From Trichomonas tenax (Eukaryota > Parabasalia > Trichomonadida > Trichomonadidae), in the NCBI GenBank assembly GCA_023091735.1, contig JALKBU010000377.1, positions 1 to 44,232 on the forward strand: a stretch of DNA of 44,232 nucleotides, read 5' to 3'. Shown in pieces: positions 29,701 through 37,373 of this stretch (its first letter is position 1; the number at the start of each line of letters is the position of its first letter). The notes under the pieces are model-generated. The model was not told where the DNA came from. It ran no database searches and saw only the letters and a list, made by a program, of their open reading frames with translations. The position numbers were made by a program, and so were the translations under genes.

Positions 29701-29794
29701 CACATTCATTACGGATTTGAAATCAAGAGATGCACTTTATGCTCTTGATTATGATCAGATTGAGAGAATCAGAAAGAGAATTATTGAACAGTAA
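26792..29794 (+). CDS. RICTOR: Rictor-like subunit of TOR complex 2
   Basis: A 1000-residue helical-repeat protein. The clearest family sign is about residues 735-795: MFALAHIASSPLAAQYV, VLLKCALDSDSMVLRGTLLN and CFSIIDESQMFYSFLESNGW. Rictor proteins share this order (R/A-x-x-ALxHIxSSxxG, then SVRGTCFxxLxLIxxTxxG and GW), the Rictor_V region. The N-terminal 350 residues fit the Rictor armadillo part. Rictor/Tsc11/AVO3 holds TOR complex 2 together and controls AGC kinases and the cytoskeleton. It is shorter than fungal or animal forms (1400-1700), as expected for a protist lacking the phosphorylated tail. CGTGACAA lies 23 bases before the ATG. Convergent with the RRM gene, gap about 300 bases. 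Confidence 0.75.
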   Translation: MDGNFFTVCLRECIRIKPPPEVLLHFLHALECDAEEVELDEKQLFTSMSYLHTLFMQYTFSIRAAILRICCSLEIRSENSIFEKFFIDQLVSISLKTPLPEPVPKLDEERVGAFRNLLVQLKGRQTVSDTLARALIHGYMMPNTTYTSLMFAYMLEVLVVNPEVSCKSEILQILIDKFIENPESNLFNYISYCLENVYFPFAEKHRLSKVISPIVSTDETKPEDIKKSTTAITMLMRSWAGLLGFVIPSKVFQDLVLCMPHTSEALSLILCDIIEPWHPHPTVRTAYTGFLLHYLRITGLMDIIKKKLPNTDQAIHILEPYDSIESPFQNQIEVTEASMNTIEIFRSTMKPVTNNRINIDCPSLLNDSLQWDWNAIYNYLTVVLANNPKEAYGPAQLQFYNALILYFSGPFLTVESNRTHDISDSLFALIKLLLDYDWGANLLESSIILKNALTLSVHSLRKHDSPRNDSPAWSHFKCVCTMMKRSEGINILNHWDIQPALINLSSAITNLPCAILAMSMLELYPEFEFASPVFMKFLLSPKVDISNIAIQSLSEKKHLQNYFETAFKELIVPYIKQLVSFSPAEIQARMPNILQLFFQVVIQTPEAPEYIGQDNELQAILFKYGPIGYSYIFSAPSSLAHCDINQIIEWWMSAGNALYVDAFDKAVELSFTKKAKDASNMFPGLVPLDNNSIVRPPHLFGVLAKNQEGLKLVYPLIPRLLEMVNGDDIQTARHGMFALAHIASSPLAAQYVSAHDIYNVLLKCALDSDSMVLRGTLLNCFSIIDESQMFYSFLESNGWELAKFGGYIISAPVDYDNFTKRDCEEIEAKGDLELPQRYEAICKAVIGLLSPLQATACKAEISKNKDLVRTPTFATFVHKAIGRYNFTDDVRRSLEGLVEGVALMQPFDYLSNEKLQSEARARIAIIAKRGMNEAEGLRKFPITTDMTPRDMSIIYGAQGCAEWFIDDQKFTFITDLKSRDALYALDYDQIERIRKRIIEQ

Positions 29795-30097
29795 TTCTTT
29801 TTATTTTAGTTTATGTATTTTTAATTAAATTTATTTACTTCGTTTTTCAACTTTATCTATATATCAATATAATTACAGCTCTTAATATCTTATGTTTTAT
29901 ATGTTAAGGTTGATATCTGACAAAATAACAATTATTTTATTTTTTTGTGTCCAAAATGAACAAGATGAATAGGTTTACTTTAAGTGGCAGTGGAAAGAGA
30001 TGCTGACCAATTATAACATAACATTAGCAAAAATAATTTAATATTTAAATATAACAAACAGATTACAAGTATTATACGATCCTATATACATCAGTAA
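29795..30097. other. Convergent intergenic region
   Basis: The 3' regions of the Rictor-like and RRM genes meet here. AT-rich, no gene. T-rich tracts follow the Rictor stop. Confidence 0.5.
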
Positions 30098-30511
30098 CTA
30101 TTCCTTTGACGGTGTATTCTGTGATACTTCGATAATTGTGTTTCTTAATCCTTCAAGCATCTGCGCGTATTGCTGAAGCTCCGGTGTAAGTGGAATTGCT
30201 GTGGTAAGTTCGAGCAGAGGTAATTTTGTTGTCTTTCTGCTTGGATCTTTGATGGTTGTCGTTTGGTTTTTTGCTTCTTTGACAACGAGTCTGTTTCCTT
30301 CAAAATTGGCACCGTTTAAGTCTTCAATGGCATCGAGGCCAGCGGATTTTTTCTGGAATGTGATGAAAACGATTCCTTTAGAATCACCTTTTTCATCTTT
30401 GTACAAAAATGTGTTAAGAATGTCACCATACCTAGAGAAGTACTTCGTGATCGCTGCTTCATCCATATCTCGCGGCAAATTCGCGACATAGATCTTTAAT
30501 GGCGTCGACAT
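30098..30511 (-). CDS. Single-RRM RNA-binding protein
   Basis: A 137-residue protein. Residues 6-80 form one RNA recognition motif: RNP2 IYVANL (7-12) and RNP1 KGIVFITF (45-52), with YGDILNTFLY between and GNRLVVKEA closing the fold. The C-terminal 55 residues (LTPELQQYAQMLEGLRNTI) are predicted helical and could mediate dimers or partner binding. No RGG or zinc knuckle. The layout fits a small splicing or mRNA-binding factor; its target is not visible. Start at the ATG 30509-30511; the leader lacks the TGACA motif. Confidence 0.85.
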   Translation of the reverse strand: MSTPLKIYVANLPRDMDEAAITKYFSRYGDILNTFLYKDEKGDSKGIVFITFQKKSAGLDAIEDLNGANFEGNRLVVKEAKNQTTTIKDPSRKTTKLPLLELTTAIPLTPELQQYAQMLEGLRNTIIEVSQNTPSKE

Positions 30512-31034
30512 TGATTGATAAATACATCACAAATCAGGGTCATGAATATTTAATAAGGGGATTCATTATTTCCCCGTTTTAAAATTTCCGAACCCTATTT
30601 TATTTCATAGTTATAATCTTCAAACTCAATCATCATTTATATTCGATAATTCTCTTATTGCTAAAAAAGTTCTCATTCAGTATTATTTGCCATATTCATA
30701 TAGTGCAAATTGCAACAAACTATATATTCATTGTAAACTCATATGAATATAGTTTGATATTGTTTTACATTGTATTATATTCAGCTCTTGCCTATAAAAA
30801 TCTATCATTAGAATGTCTATTACATGATTAAATCTTCGATACTCAAATTCATTTGCAAATAAATTTATGAACTTATATCTAATTCAATATGCGAATAATA
30901 AGTGATATATAAATTGTCTATGATCTCATTCATTTGCGCTTTTTTGTGCAAAGATATTTGTTTTGACTATTTCACTTTACAATTGTTTTTGACAGCATAA
31001 ATCTGACTTTACAAAAAAATATTCTGCCACTAAA
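30512..31034. other. Divergent intergenic region with a stem-loop
   Basis: No gene. A stem-loop at 30717-30755 pairs AAACTATATATTCAT with ATGAATATAGTTT (two-base bulge, 11-base loop). The right part carries TTTCACTTTACAATTG, TTGACAG and CTGACTTTACA in the last 70 bases before the next ATG, a likely promoter. Confidence 0.5.
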
Positions 31035-32366
31035 ATGAATAGAACAAAAATCGTTTTCATTGGAGCAGATGCTTCAGTCTTTCATATATTTAACACCGTC
31101 TACAGAAATGATGACAGATTCGAAATCTTGTTCTTCATTAATCCATTGATTAATGGAGTTTTCAATCAGAATACAAAATATCCGCCACATTTAGCAGGAC
31201 CAATATATCCAAACGGTATTCCTATTCTCAATATTATCAAATTTCAGTCATATTTGACGAACTACAAAGTCGAAAAATGTATTTTCTCACATCAACTTGT
31301 TTCTTCGGGATCTTACCTCAATTTTGCCTCACAATGTCTCGCTGCTGGATGTCAAGTTATTTCACATAACTTAGATCTCACAAGACTCACTCCACCAAAA
31401 CCTTTAGTTTCATATTTCTCAGATTCACAGTTCGATTATGAAATTCTCAAGAAAATTATTGACACATATACAAAGAATATGAAGTTAATGCCAATTGTGG
31501 CGTTTTTCGGTCCTTTAAGTGGGCTTTCTGGAGAACCATTCAAACGCTTCAATGACGCAGGAAACTTCGTTAGGAGTAAGCTCATATTGGATGATCACAC
31601 GCGTTCATTATGTGAAAACATTCTTCAGAGTGGAATTCCGATTGTTTTCCTTTATGATTTCGATAAATTCTGCCAAACTGCTGTTAGAGATAATAGCTTC
31701 GATATGATCATCCATGTTGGTCTCAATTCTCTTCCATGCTTCTTCAAATCTCACTTGCAAATTTATTCATGCGATGAATTCACTTTCCCTGATGATATTT
31801 CACACCACAGCTCTTCTATCATCGCAGAGCAAAGTGACCTTATTATTTATGCATATCTCACAACATCCGAAAATATTAAGAAATTCAAGCATAAAACAGA
31901 TACGCGCAAATTCCAATCCGTTCAGATTCATTTCTCTCTTCCATCCTCAATACCACAAACAGAGAAACCAGCAGTATTAATTGATGATCCATATCCAACA
32001 AGAACATGCACTGCAGTTAGTTCTATTTCTCAATACATTGCACAACATTTGAACAAGAAGTGCATCCAGCCACCAAAGACAACTGATCCTAATATGATCG
32101 GATCAATATACTTTGAGCCAACAGAGAAGGAATGGCCCGCTTTAATATTGCCAGAATCGATGGATACAGGCGCTACTACTCAATTCGTGGAAGTAATGAA
32201 CAAGATTGATGCTGATATTGTTATTTCTAGTGCATTACACCCTCCGCCACAAAAAGCTCTTGATGGAAAGACTCTTGTACAGGCAAAGTTCACTTCTGAT
32301 ACATCAGAAATTAGTGAAGAACTTCTCGAACTTCCTGCGAGTGCTTTCATCAAACAAAGATTCTAA
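31035..32366 (+). CDS. Protein resembling archaeal cyclic 2,3-diphosphoglycerate synthetase / predicted GTPase
   Basis: A 443-residue protein. The N-terminal Rossmann-like part (IVFIGADASVFHIFNTVYRN) and KYPPHLAGPIYPNGIPI (48-64) match the archaeal/bacterial predicted-GTPase family related to cyclic 2,3-diphosphoglycerate synthetase, whose members read R/A-D-F-H-x-F-N-x-x-x-R and YPP-x-LAGPLYPEGIPI. The following CLAAGCQVI fits the next block. In that family an RTGxGKS nucleotide loop comes next. Here the matching place (PLVSYFSDSQFDYEILKKI) has no Gly-Lys-Ser, so nucleotide use is doubtful. The C-terminal half keeps domain length but I see no catalytic motif. The gene is rare in eukaryotes and was probably acquired from prokaryotes. 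Codon use is like that of its neighbours. Confidence 0.6.
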   Translation: MNRTKIVFIGADASVFHIFNTVYRNDDRFEILFFINPLINGVFNQNTKYPPHLAGPIYPNGIPILNIIKFQSYLTNYKVEKCIFSHQLVSSGSYLNFASQCLAAGCQVISHNLDLTRLTPPKPLVSYFSDSQFDYEILKKIIDTYTKNMKLMPIVAFFGPLSGLSGEPFKRFNDAGNFVRSKLILDDHTRSLCENILQSGIPIVFLYDFDKFCQTAVRDNSFDMIIHVGLNSLPCFFKSHLQIYSCDEFTFPDDISHHSSSIIAEQSDLIIYAYLTTSENIKKFKHKTDTRKFQSVQIHFSLPSSIPQTEKPAVLIDDPYPTRTCTAVSSISQYIAQHLNKKCIQPPKTTDPNMIGSIYFEPTEKEWPALILPESMDTGATTQFVEVMNKIDADIVISSALHPPPQKALDGKTLVQAKFTSDTSEISEELLELPASAFIKQRF

Positions 32367-32704
32367 TCTTTATTATTTTTCGTTTGTTTTATTTCTTTAT
32401 CTTCTACGCATTTTAAATCTTATAAATATTCATCAGTAATTAATTAATTAACGTCCATATCTTTATAGATGTGTTTTAATTACAAGTCTCAGAGATTGGT
32501 TAAACAATCACTATTTGATTGATAACAAAAACTGAAGAAGCAAATACAAATGAATTTCTTGTAATAGATAAATGAGCAATGTCAACAATACTTTATAAAA
32601 ATGCTTCAGAAGGTACTTTCACCAATTTTCATCAAATGAATAAAAATAGTTTGAAAAGTGCTGAAATCAGTTCATAAACACAATAAAAAGGAAAAATATG
32701 TAAA
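32367..32704. other. Intergenic, upstream of tRNA gene
   Basis: AT-rich, no ORF; no TATA-like box can be singled out. A TAATTAATTAATTAA tract lies near 32440. Confidence 0.4.
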
Positions 32705-32776
32705 TCCGATAGCGTTTAACTGTTAGGACATGTGGTTTTCATCCACAGGGCCGAGGTTCGACTCCCCGTATCGGAA
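32705..32776 (+). tRNA. tRNA-Glu (anticodon UUC), intronless
   Basis: Acceptor arms TCCGATA 32705-32711 and TATCGGA 32769-32775 pair fully; discriminator A 32776. D-stem GTTT/GGAC, anticodon stem TGTGG/CCACA around the loop TTTTCAT, giving anticodon TTC (32738-32740). The T-loop TTCGACT lies in the B-box-like GGTTCGACTCC. Two oddities: position 8 is G instead of the almost universal U, and one T-stem pair is A-C. A TTTTT run at 32780-32784 would end Pol III transcription. CCA is not encoded. Confidence 0.9.
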
Positions 32777-32779
32777 AAC

Positions 32780-32784
32780 TTTTT
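32780..32784 (+). terminator. Pol III terminator of tRNA-Glu
   Basis: A run of five T lies four bases after the discriminator base, the usual stop signal for RNA polymerase III. Confidence 0.7.
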
Positions 32785-33055
32785 GATTTTTTAAATAACC
32801 TTATTGAAATTTCCGCTAATTTTTTTTTCGTTCTGGTAATTTCTGTAAAAAACGAAATTCTTAAAGTATTTATCCAACAAAAATTTGAAATTTAGCTACA
32901 CTGTTCTATAAGTATCTATGGTTCAACTCACAAGAAAATCTGATGAACAGAAAGAAGGGAAAGAGAGATTTTGAAAAAATTACCAGAAGAAAAATTTTAC
33001 TGAAATAAGGTTATATTTAAGGCGGTCGAAAAGTGAAACTGGGAACTTCACTTCA

Positions 33056-34501
33056 ATGGATTACAAAGATGAAAGCGTGAATCGAAACAGAGTCAGCGCG
33101 GACTCTGAAGTAGACTTTGATATCATCTTCAGCAACATCTATTCTACCAGCGAAGCGTATCAAATCAAAGGATGGGCAAGTCTTGAGAAATTAGCAAAAT
33201 ACAGACCTCATATTTTTAAAGATTTTGGCTTGCTTAAGAAATTGGTTCGAGTCCTACAGCAGGATCCTTATAATTTTGTTCATCATGAAGATAGAGCTAC
33301 AAGGCACGACAGATTTTTCGATATTTTAGGGACATTGATTGATACAAAGCGCGATGATGTCTTAATTGCTGTATTTATTGAATGTGATGATGTTACAAAC
33401 GCTATTTTCGACGATTTAGCAAAAAATCCACCACCACAAGTTGTTGCTTCGATCTATCAGATGATTAAAAAGCTATGTGCTCGTGATATAAGATTTGCAA
33501 GGAATTTCCCAGAGGGATTTGATGCGAAAACGTTAAATTATTTTGAACAAGCAAAACTGTGTGAAGTTCAAGTTGAAAAAGAATGTCTCATTAAAGCAAT
33601 ACTTCAATTAATGCCATTTATGATTCAATATTACACGAATTCTCAAAGAACAGATTTTAATTTTATGCATGAAATACTCCACTACATATTATATCCTCCA
33701 GTGGAAGAGAGAAAGGGTTCTGAAGATTCGAAACTCCCTGAAAATATGAGGGTTGTAAGATTTACTGCAGAAATGCAACGAGAAGCAGTTCACTGCATTG
33801 CAGAAATTTTATATGACAGTACTCCAGCTGCCAAAAGCCTTGTTAGTCCAGAATATATTAGCAAGATAATCGAATTTGCGTCATCATCGGTAGAAATCCT
33901 ACAAGCTTCATCATTGATTTGTCTCCAGAACTATGCAGCTATGGATGATGAAGTTGCAAATATGGTATCTGAATTAAAGGTTTACTGGATTGATTACACG
34001 CAATTGAAAAGTGATTCCGCTAAGAAATATTACATCGAAATGATGAAGAATCTTGCTTTAGCTGATTCAAATGTTATTGATAAATATCTGAGCAGTCCAT
34101 GGTTCCAGTATATAATTCAAACTGATTTTCACAGTGAATCAATTTTCTATCGCACTGGTGTTGCTACAATATTTGCTAGATTACTTGCCATGAATTTAGA
34201 ACTTACAAAACAGTTAATTTCTCAACATCCTATTATGCTTGAATTAGTTATAGAACAAATTGACTCAATTTCTCAACCAGATGTTTATTCTATTATTCGA
34301 ATGGCAGAGTTTATCCTTAACATTTTAAGCATTGATACAAATTGGAAAATGGAATTGTTTGTTACTGCAATGCTACATAACCAGGACTTCATTGATTATT
34401 TGGATGATATCGATTCTCATACAAATAGCGATAAATTGATCACTGCAGCGAATAATCTCTTTGACAAATTAGTCAATTCAGGAGAAGAACCAGCTGAATA
34501 G
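33056..34501 (+). CDS. Armadillo/HEAT-like helical-repeat protein, unknown
   Basis: A 481-residue protein, helical throughout, with repeat-like helix pairs (LFKD.GLLKKLVRVLQQD, VASIYQMIKKLCARD, EAVHCIAEILYDS, ISKIIEFASSSVEILQASSLICLQNYA, YIEMMKNLALAD). It begins with an acidic, possibly disordered segment (residues 1-22). No signal peptide or membrane segment. No family recognised; such solenoids serve as protein-binding scaffolds. ACTTCACTTCA directly before the ATG is a good initiator candidate. Confidence 0.75.
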   Translation: MDYKDESVNRNRVSADSEVDFDIIFSNIYSTSEAYQIKGWASLEKLAKYRPHIFKDFGLLKKLVRVLQQDPYNFVHHEDRATRHDRFFDILGTLIDTKRDDVLIAVFIECDDVTNAIFDDLAKNPPPQVVASIYQMIKKLCARDIRFARNFPEGFDAKTLNYFEQAKLCEVQVEKECLIKAILQLMPFMIQYYTNSQRTDFNFMHEILHYILYPPVEERKGSEDSKLPENMRVVRFTAEMQREAVHCIAEILYDSTPAAKSLVSPEYISKIIEFASSSVEILQASSLICLQNYAAMDDEVANMVSELKVYWIDYTQLKSDSAKKYYIEMMKNLALADSNVIDKYLSSPWFQYIIQTDFHSESIFYRTGVATIFARLLAMNLELTKQLISQHPIMLELVIEQIDSISQPDVYSIIRMAEFILNILSIDTNWKMELFVTAMLHNQDFIDYLDDIDSHTNSDKLITAANNLFDKLVNSGEEPAE

Positions 34502-34535
34502 TTATTTTTGAATAAATTGTTTGTATGTTTTTATT

Positions 34536-35115
34536 TCAAAAATTATAATACACAGACGCCATAAAGATTGTGTTTTCAAATTTATTATCTGCCTTTTCTA
34601 TTGGCCAAGATATCTCTTCAGGATCACCTGGAATAATAAACTTACAAATTCCAATATCATTATATGAATTTGTAAAGGTAACACTGCCATTTGATGTTGT
34701 TGTGCTGTCATAATTGCAGCTATCCAACACAAATGTGTAGTCTTGCTAATAAAAATACAGGAACATTACATTGCCTGAAACAGCAATATTTGAAAGTAAT
34801 TGGAGCATTAACATATTCAAGCCCAACACCTCCATTGCACTTTGTAACGCTAATAAATGATATACTCCAACTTGCACTTGAATTGCAACTTTCAAACTTC
34901 GTGCTTTCTAGGAAAATCATATCAGTTGAATATGAAAATGATACAGACACTGCACAGTTTGATGTAATCCAAGTAAATGAGCAATATGTTACATAAATTC
35001 TTCCTGATGATCGATAAATATAGGATGATTGGCGTGATAATGTTTCTGCTGGAGAATCTTCTGGATAGGCATCACTCCATGCAGATCTTGCGCAGCATAT
35101 GATGTACGGAATCAT
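34536..35115 (-). pseudogene. Decayed surface-type (beta-helix-like) gene, short copy
   Basis: Starts MIPYIICCARSAWSDAYPED, a short signal-peptide-like beginning, followed by Ser/Cys/Tyr-rich beta-type segments (TYCSFTWITSNCAVSVSFSY). After SCNSSAS it jumps to WSISFISV, lacking about 100 residues present in the copy at 36111-37055. A frameshift near 34735 separates the last part (CNYDSTTTSNGSVTFTNSYN). The alternating small and polar residues with Cys suggest a right-handed beta-helix, as in polymorphic-membrane-protein-like surface families of trichomonads; this is inference. Confidence 0.6.
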
Positions 35116-36110
35116 AGTTCGAAAATGCCAAATTAATTCAATGACTATTTTTTGAATCGCTCAATCAAAATTGAGACATCGAAAGAAGTACTCAAAGTGT
35201 AAGGTTTGAAAAAAGATATTGATCATAAAATCATCACTAACATATTCCAGACACATTTTTAGCGATTTCGAAAACTGTGAATTTATGTTTCAATGGTTTA
35301 GAATTTAAAAGCTTTTGTCAAATCAAATATCAGAATTCATTATTAGTTTGCCATGTGATGCTTCGATATGATTACCAAAGAATTTTTCTGCCACTCAGAA
35401 TCTAGTTCTGACCAATTTGGAGATATCAAAAGAAGTTGTTGTGTTTCTTGTAGTGTTCAAGAATATCAATGAATTTTTTATCTGATCAGTTTTAACGTTT
35501 AAAAAAGGATAACATTTACCTTATTTTACACACAGTCTAAATGTTAAAAACATCATTAAATCAAAGGGAAGGATCACTTTCATTCAATTTTTTTGAGTTC
35601 TTCATTTGCAGTCATTATAAGAGTTAAATATCAATATTAATCTAGGAAATGTGTGTAAGAATGGAATAAACTATAGTTCACGATAAAATGTGAGATAATT
35701 TATTGATTGTCAACATTTTTGTCAATAAGCGCACTACTGTCAAAACTAAGAGTGCCAAAAGTCATCATCCTTGTATTAAAGATTCTTCTTAACCATTCCT
35801 GTCATAGCGCAATAATATATTGTAATGATTAACGCGTAGTTTGCCTGTAAGAGAGAATTTCCTTACATTTTGAGTCTATTTCTGTAATGTAATTCGTCAG
35901 AATGTCAAAATAATGTCATATCAACAATCAAACATAATGATTGATTAAATAATCTTCAACTATATAGGAATTCAGCTCGTGATCATTTTTAATTATATTC
36001 TTTACTATCCCTTCATAGATTAGCTGGAAAAGTTTGAAAAATAGGTGGCAATAAAGCTTTTACTAATAATTGTTGTTTTTTGATAATGTGAAAATATATT
36101 ATTATATGTT
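35116..36110. other. Gene-free stretch
   Basis: No coding frame of note on either strand. It separates the two surface-type copies and may hold their promoters and older remnants. Confidence 0.5.
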
Positions 36111-37055
36111 TTAGTCTATATCCATAAACACCAAGAGTCCATACTTCCTGGAAGTTCGCTCGATAGGCTTTGATTCGACTTGCGAATCCATTGGTATTAC
36201 AAACTTACAAATTCCAATATCATTATATGAATTTGTCGGAGTAATAGAAGACCCGGAAGTTGGTGATTTATCGTAATTGCAATAGCTCAACAACAGCGTA
36301 TAGCCTTCTCTATATAAATAAACAAGAACATTACATTCTCTGAAGCAACTATATTTGAAAGTAACTGGAGCATTACAATATTCGATTCCCGAACCACCAT
36401 TACACTTTGGAACGCTAATAAATGATATACTCCAATTTTCACCTGATTAGCACTGATGTATGAAATAATTTGATGATTGGTTATTAGAAGCATAAATAGA
36501 GTATTGAATATACGAATTCAAGTGAATACTTTCTGTGTAACATCTAACTCCACCAGCGGAAACACTCTGAGATACATCCATTCCATAGTTAATTTGATAT
36601 CCATAATATTGATTCATTAAATACGTTGATGATTTAGACTTATCCCCACAGTTTGACATAGATGTCAAATTTACGAAATGTTTTGAAGTAGACGTTGTTG
36701 AAGAACATGTATGAAACGCTAACTTATTTGATGAATATGATTTTATATATGATACTTTGCTCTGTATAATTTGCCCATTGCTACTCCCATAAGTCAATGA
36801 TCCGCCACTTGATGAAGAACTGCAGCTGTCAAACTTACTGCCTTTGAGGAATAGTTTGTCAGTAGAAGCAGAAAATGACATTGTGACTGCACAACTTGAT
36901 GTTACACCAATAAAATTACTATTCGCGATATAATATTTTCCAGTCGATTTGCTGATGTAAATATTTTGGTTTGGCATTAATTGTGTTGGAGAGTCTTCGG
37001 GAAATGCATCACTCCACGCTGATCTTGTGATGCATATGATGAAAGGAATCATCAT
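36111..37055 (-). pseudogene. Decayed surface-type (beta-helix-like) gene, long copy
   Basis: One frame of 315 codons from ATG 37053-37055 to the stop at 36111, broken only by an in-frame TAA at 36447-36449. It starts MMIPFIICITRSAWSDAFPE (signal-like). Ser/Cys/Asn-rich repeats follow (YYIANSNFIGVTSSCAVTMS, FLKGSKFDSCSSSSSGGS). After the TAA the frame continues in register with SGENWSISFISV, CNAPVTFKYSCFRECNV and NSYNDIGICKFVIP, all shared with the copy at 34536-35115. TCATTTCTAATG at the start is a near-perfect initiator. If the TAA is an error, this is a complete gene; otherwise the product stops at 202 residues. Confidence 0.6.
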
Positions 37056-37373
37056 TAGAAATGATATTATTTTTCAATACTTTCAATTTCATTTCTCGCA
37101 TCAAAATTGAGAAAAAGAGAAATCGATTCAAATTGAAAGATTCTAAAACAGTTTTAGTCAAAGGCTCAAGATCTCTTTTTCAGGTGAGTTTTGACCATCA
37201 ATTTATTAATAAAAAGTGAAGCCACTGTGTTGTTTATTAAGTTATAAATATAATTTTTAGAAAATACTTGATTAATTAGAATTTGTCATATAAAATCTTT
37301 TTGTCTTGTAAATTGTCATATTGTCAAAATATGCAAAATCTTAAATTTTTAAGAAAATTGGTGTTCACATGAT
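37056..37373. promoter_or_regulatory. Promoter region of the nucleoporin-like gene
   Basis: No gene. The last 90 bases before the ATG contain three TTGTCA-type motifs (near 37284, 37313 and 37321), the reverse form of the TGACA motif seen before other genes. The left edge carries the initiator of the surface-type gene on the other strand. Confidence 0.35.

Noticed and set aside
30717..30755. Single stem-loop between divergent genes as a further precursor-like hairpin
   Set aside because: Only 13 pairs with a bulge and almost purely AT; such stems are expected by chance in AT-rich spacers.
34691..34996. 101-codon plus-strand frame
   Set aside because: Antisense to the decayed surface-type gene, whose frame matches the copy at 36111-37055.
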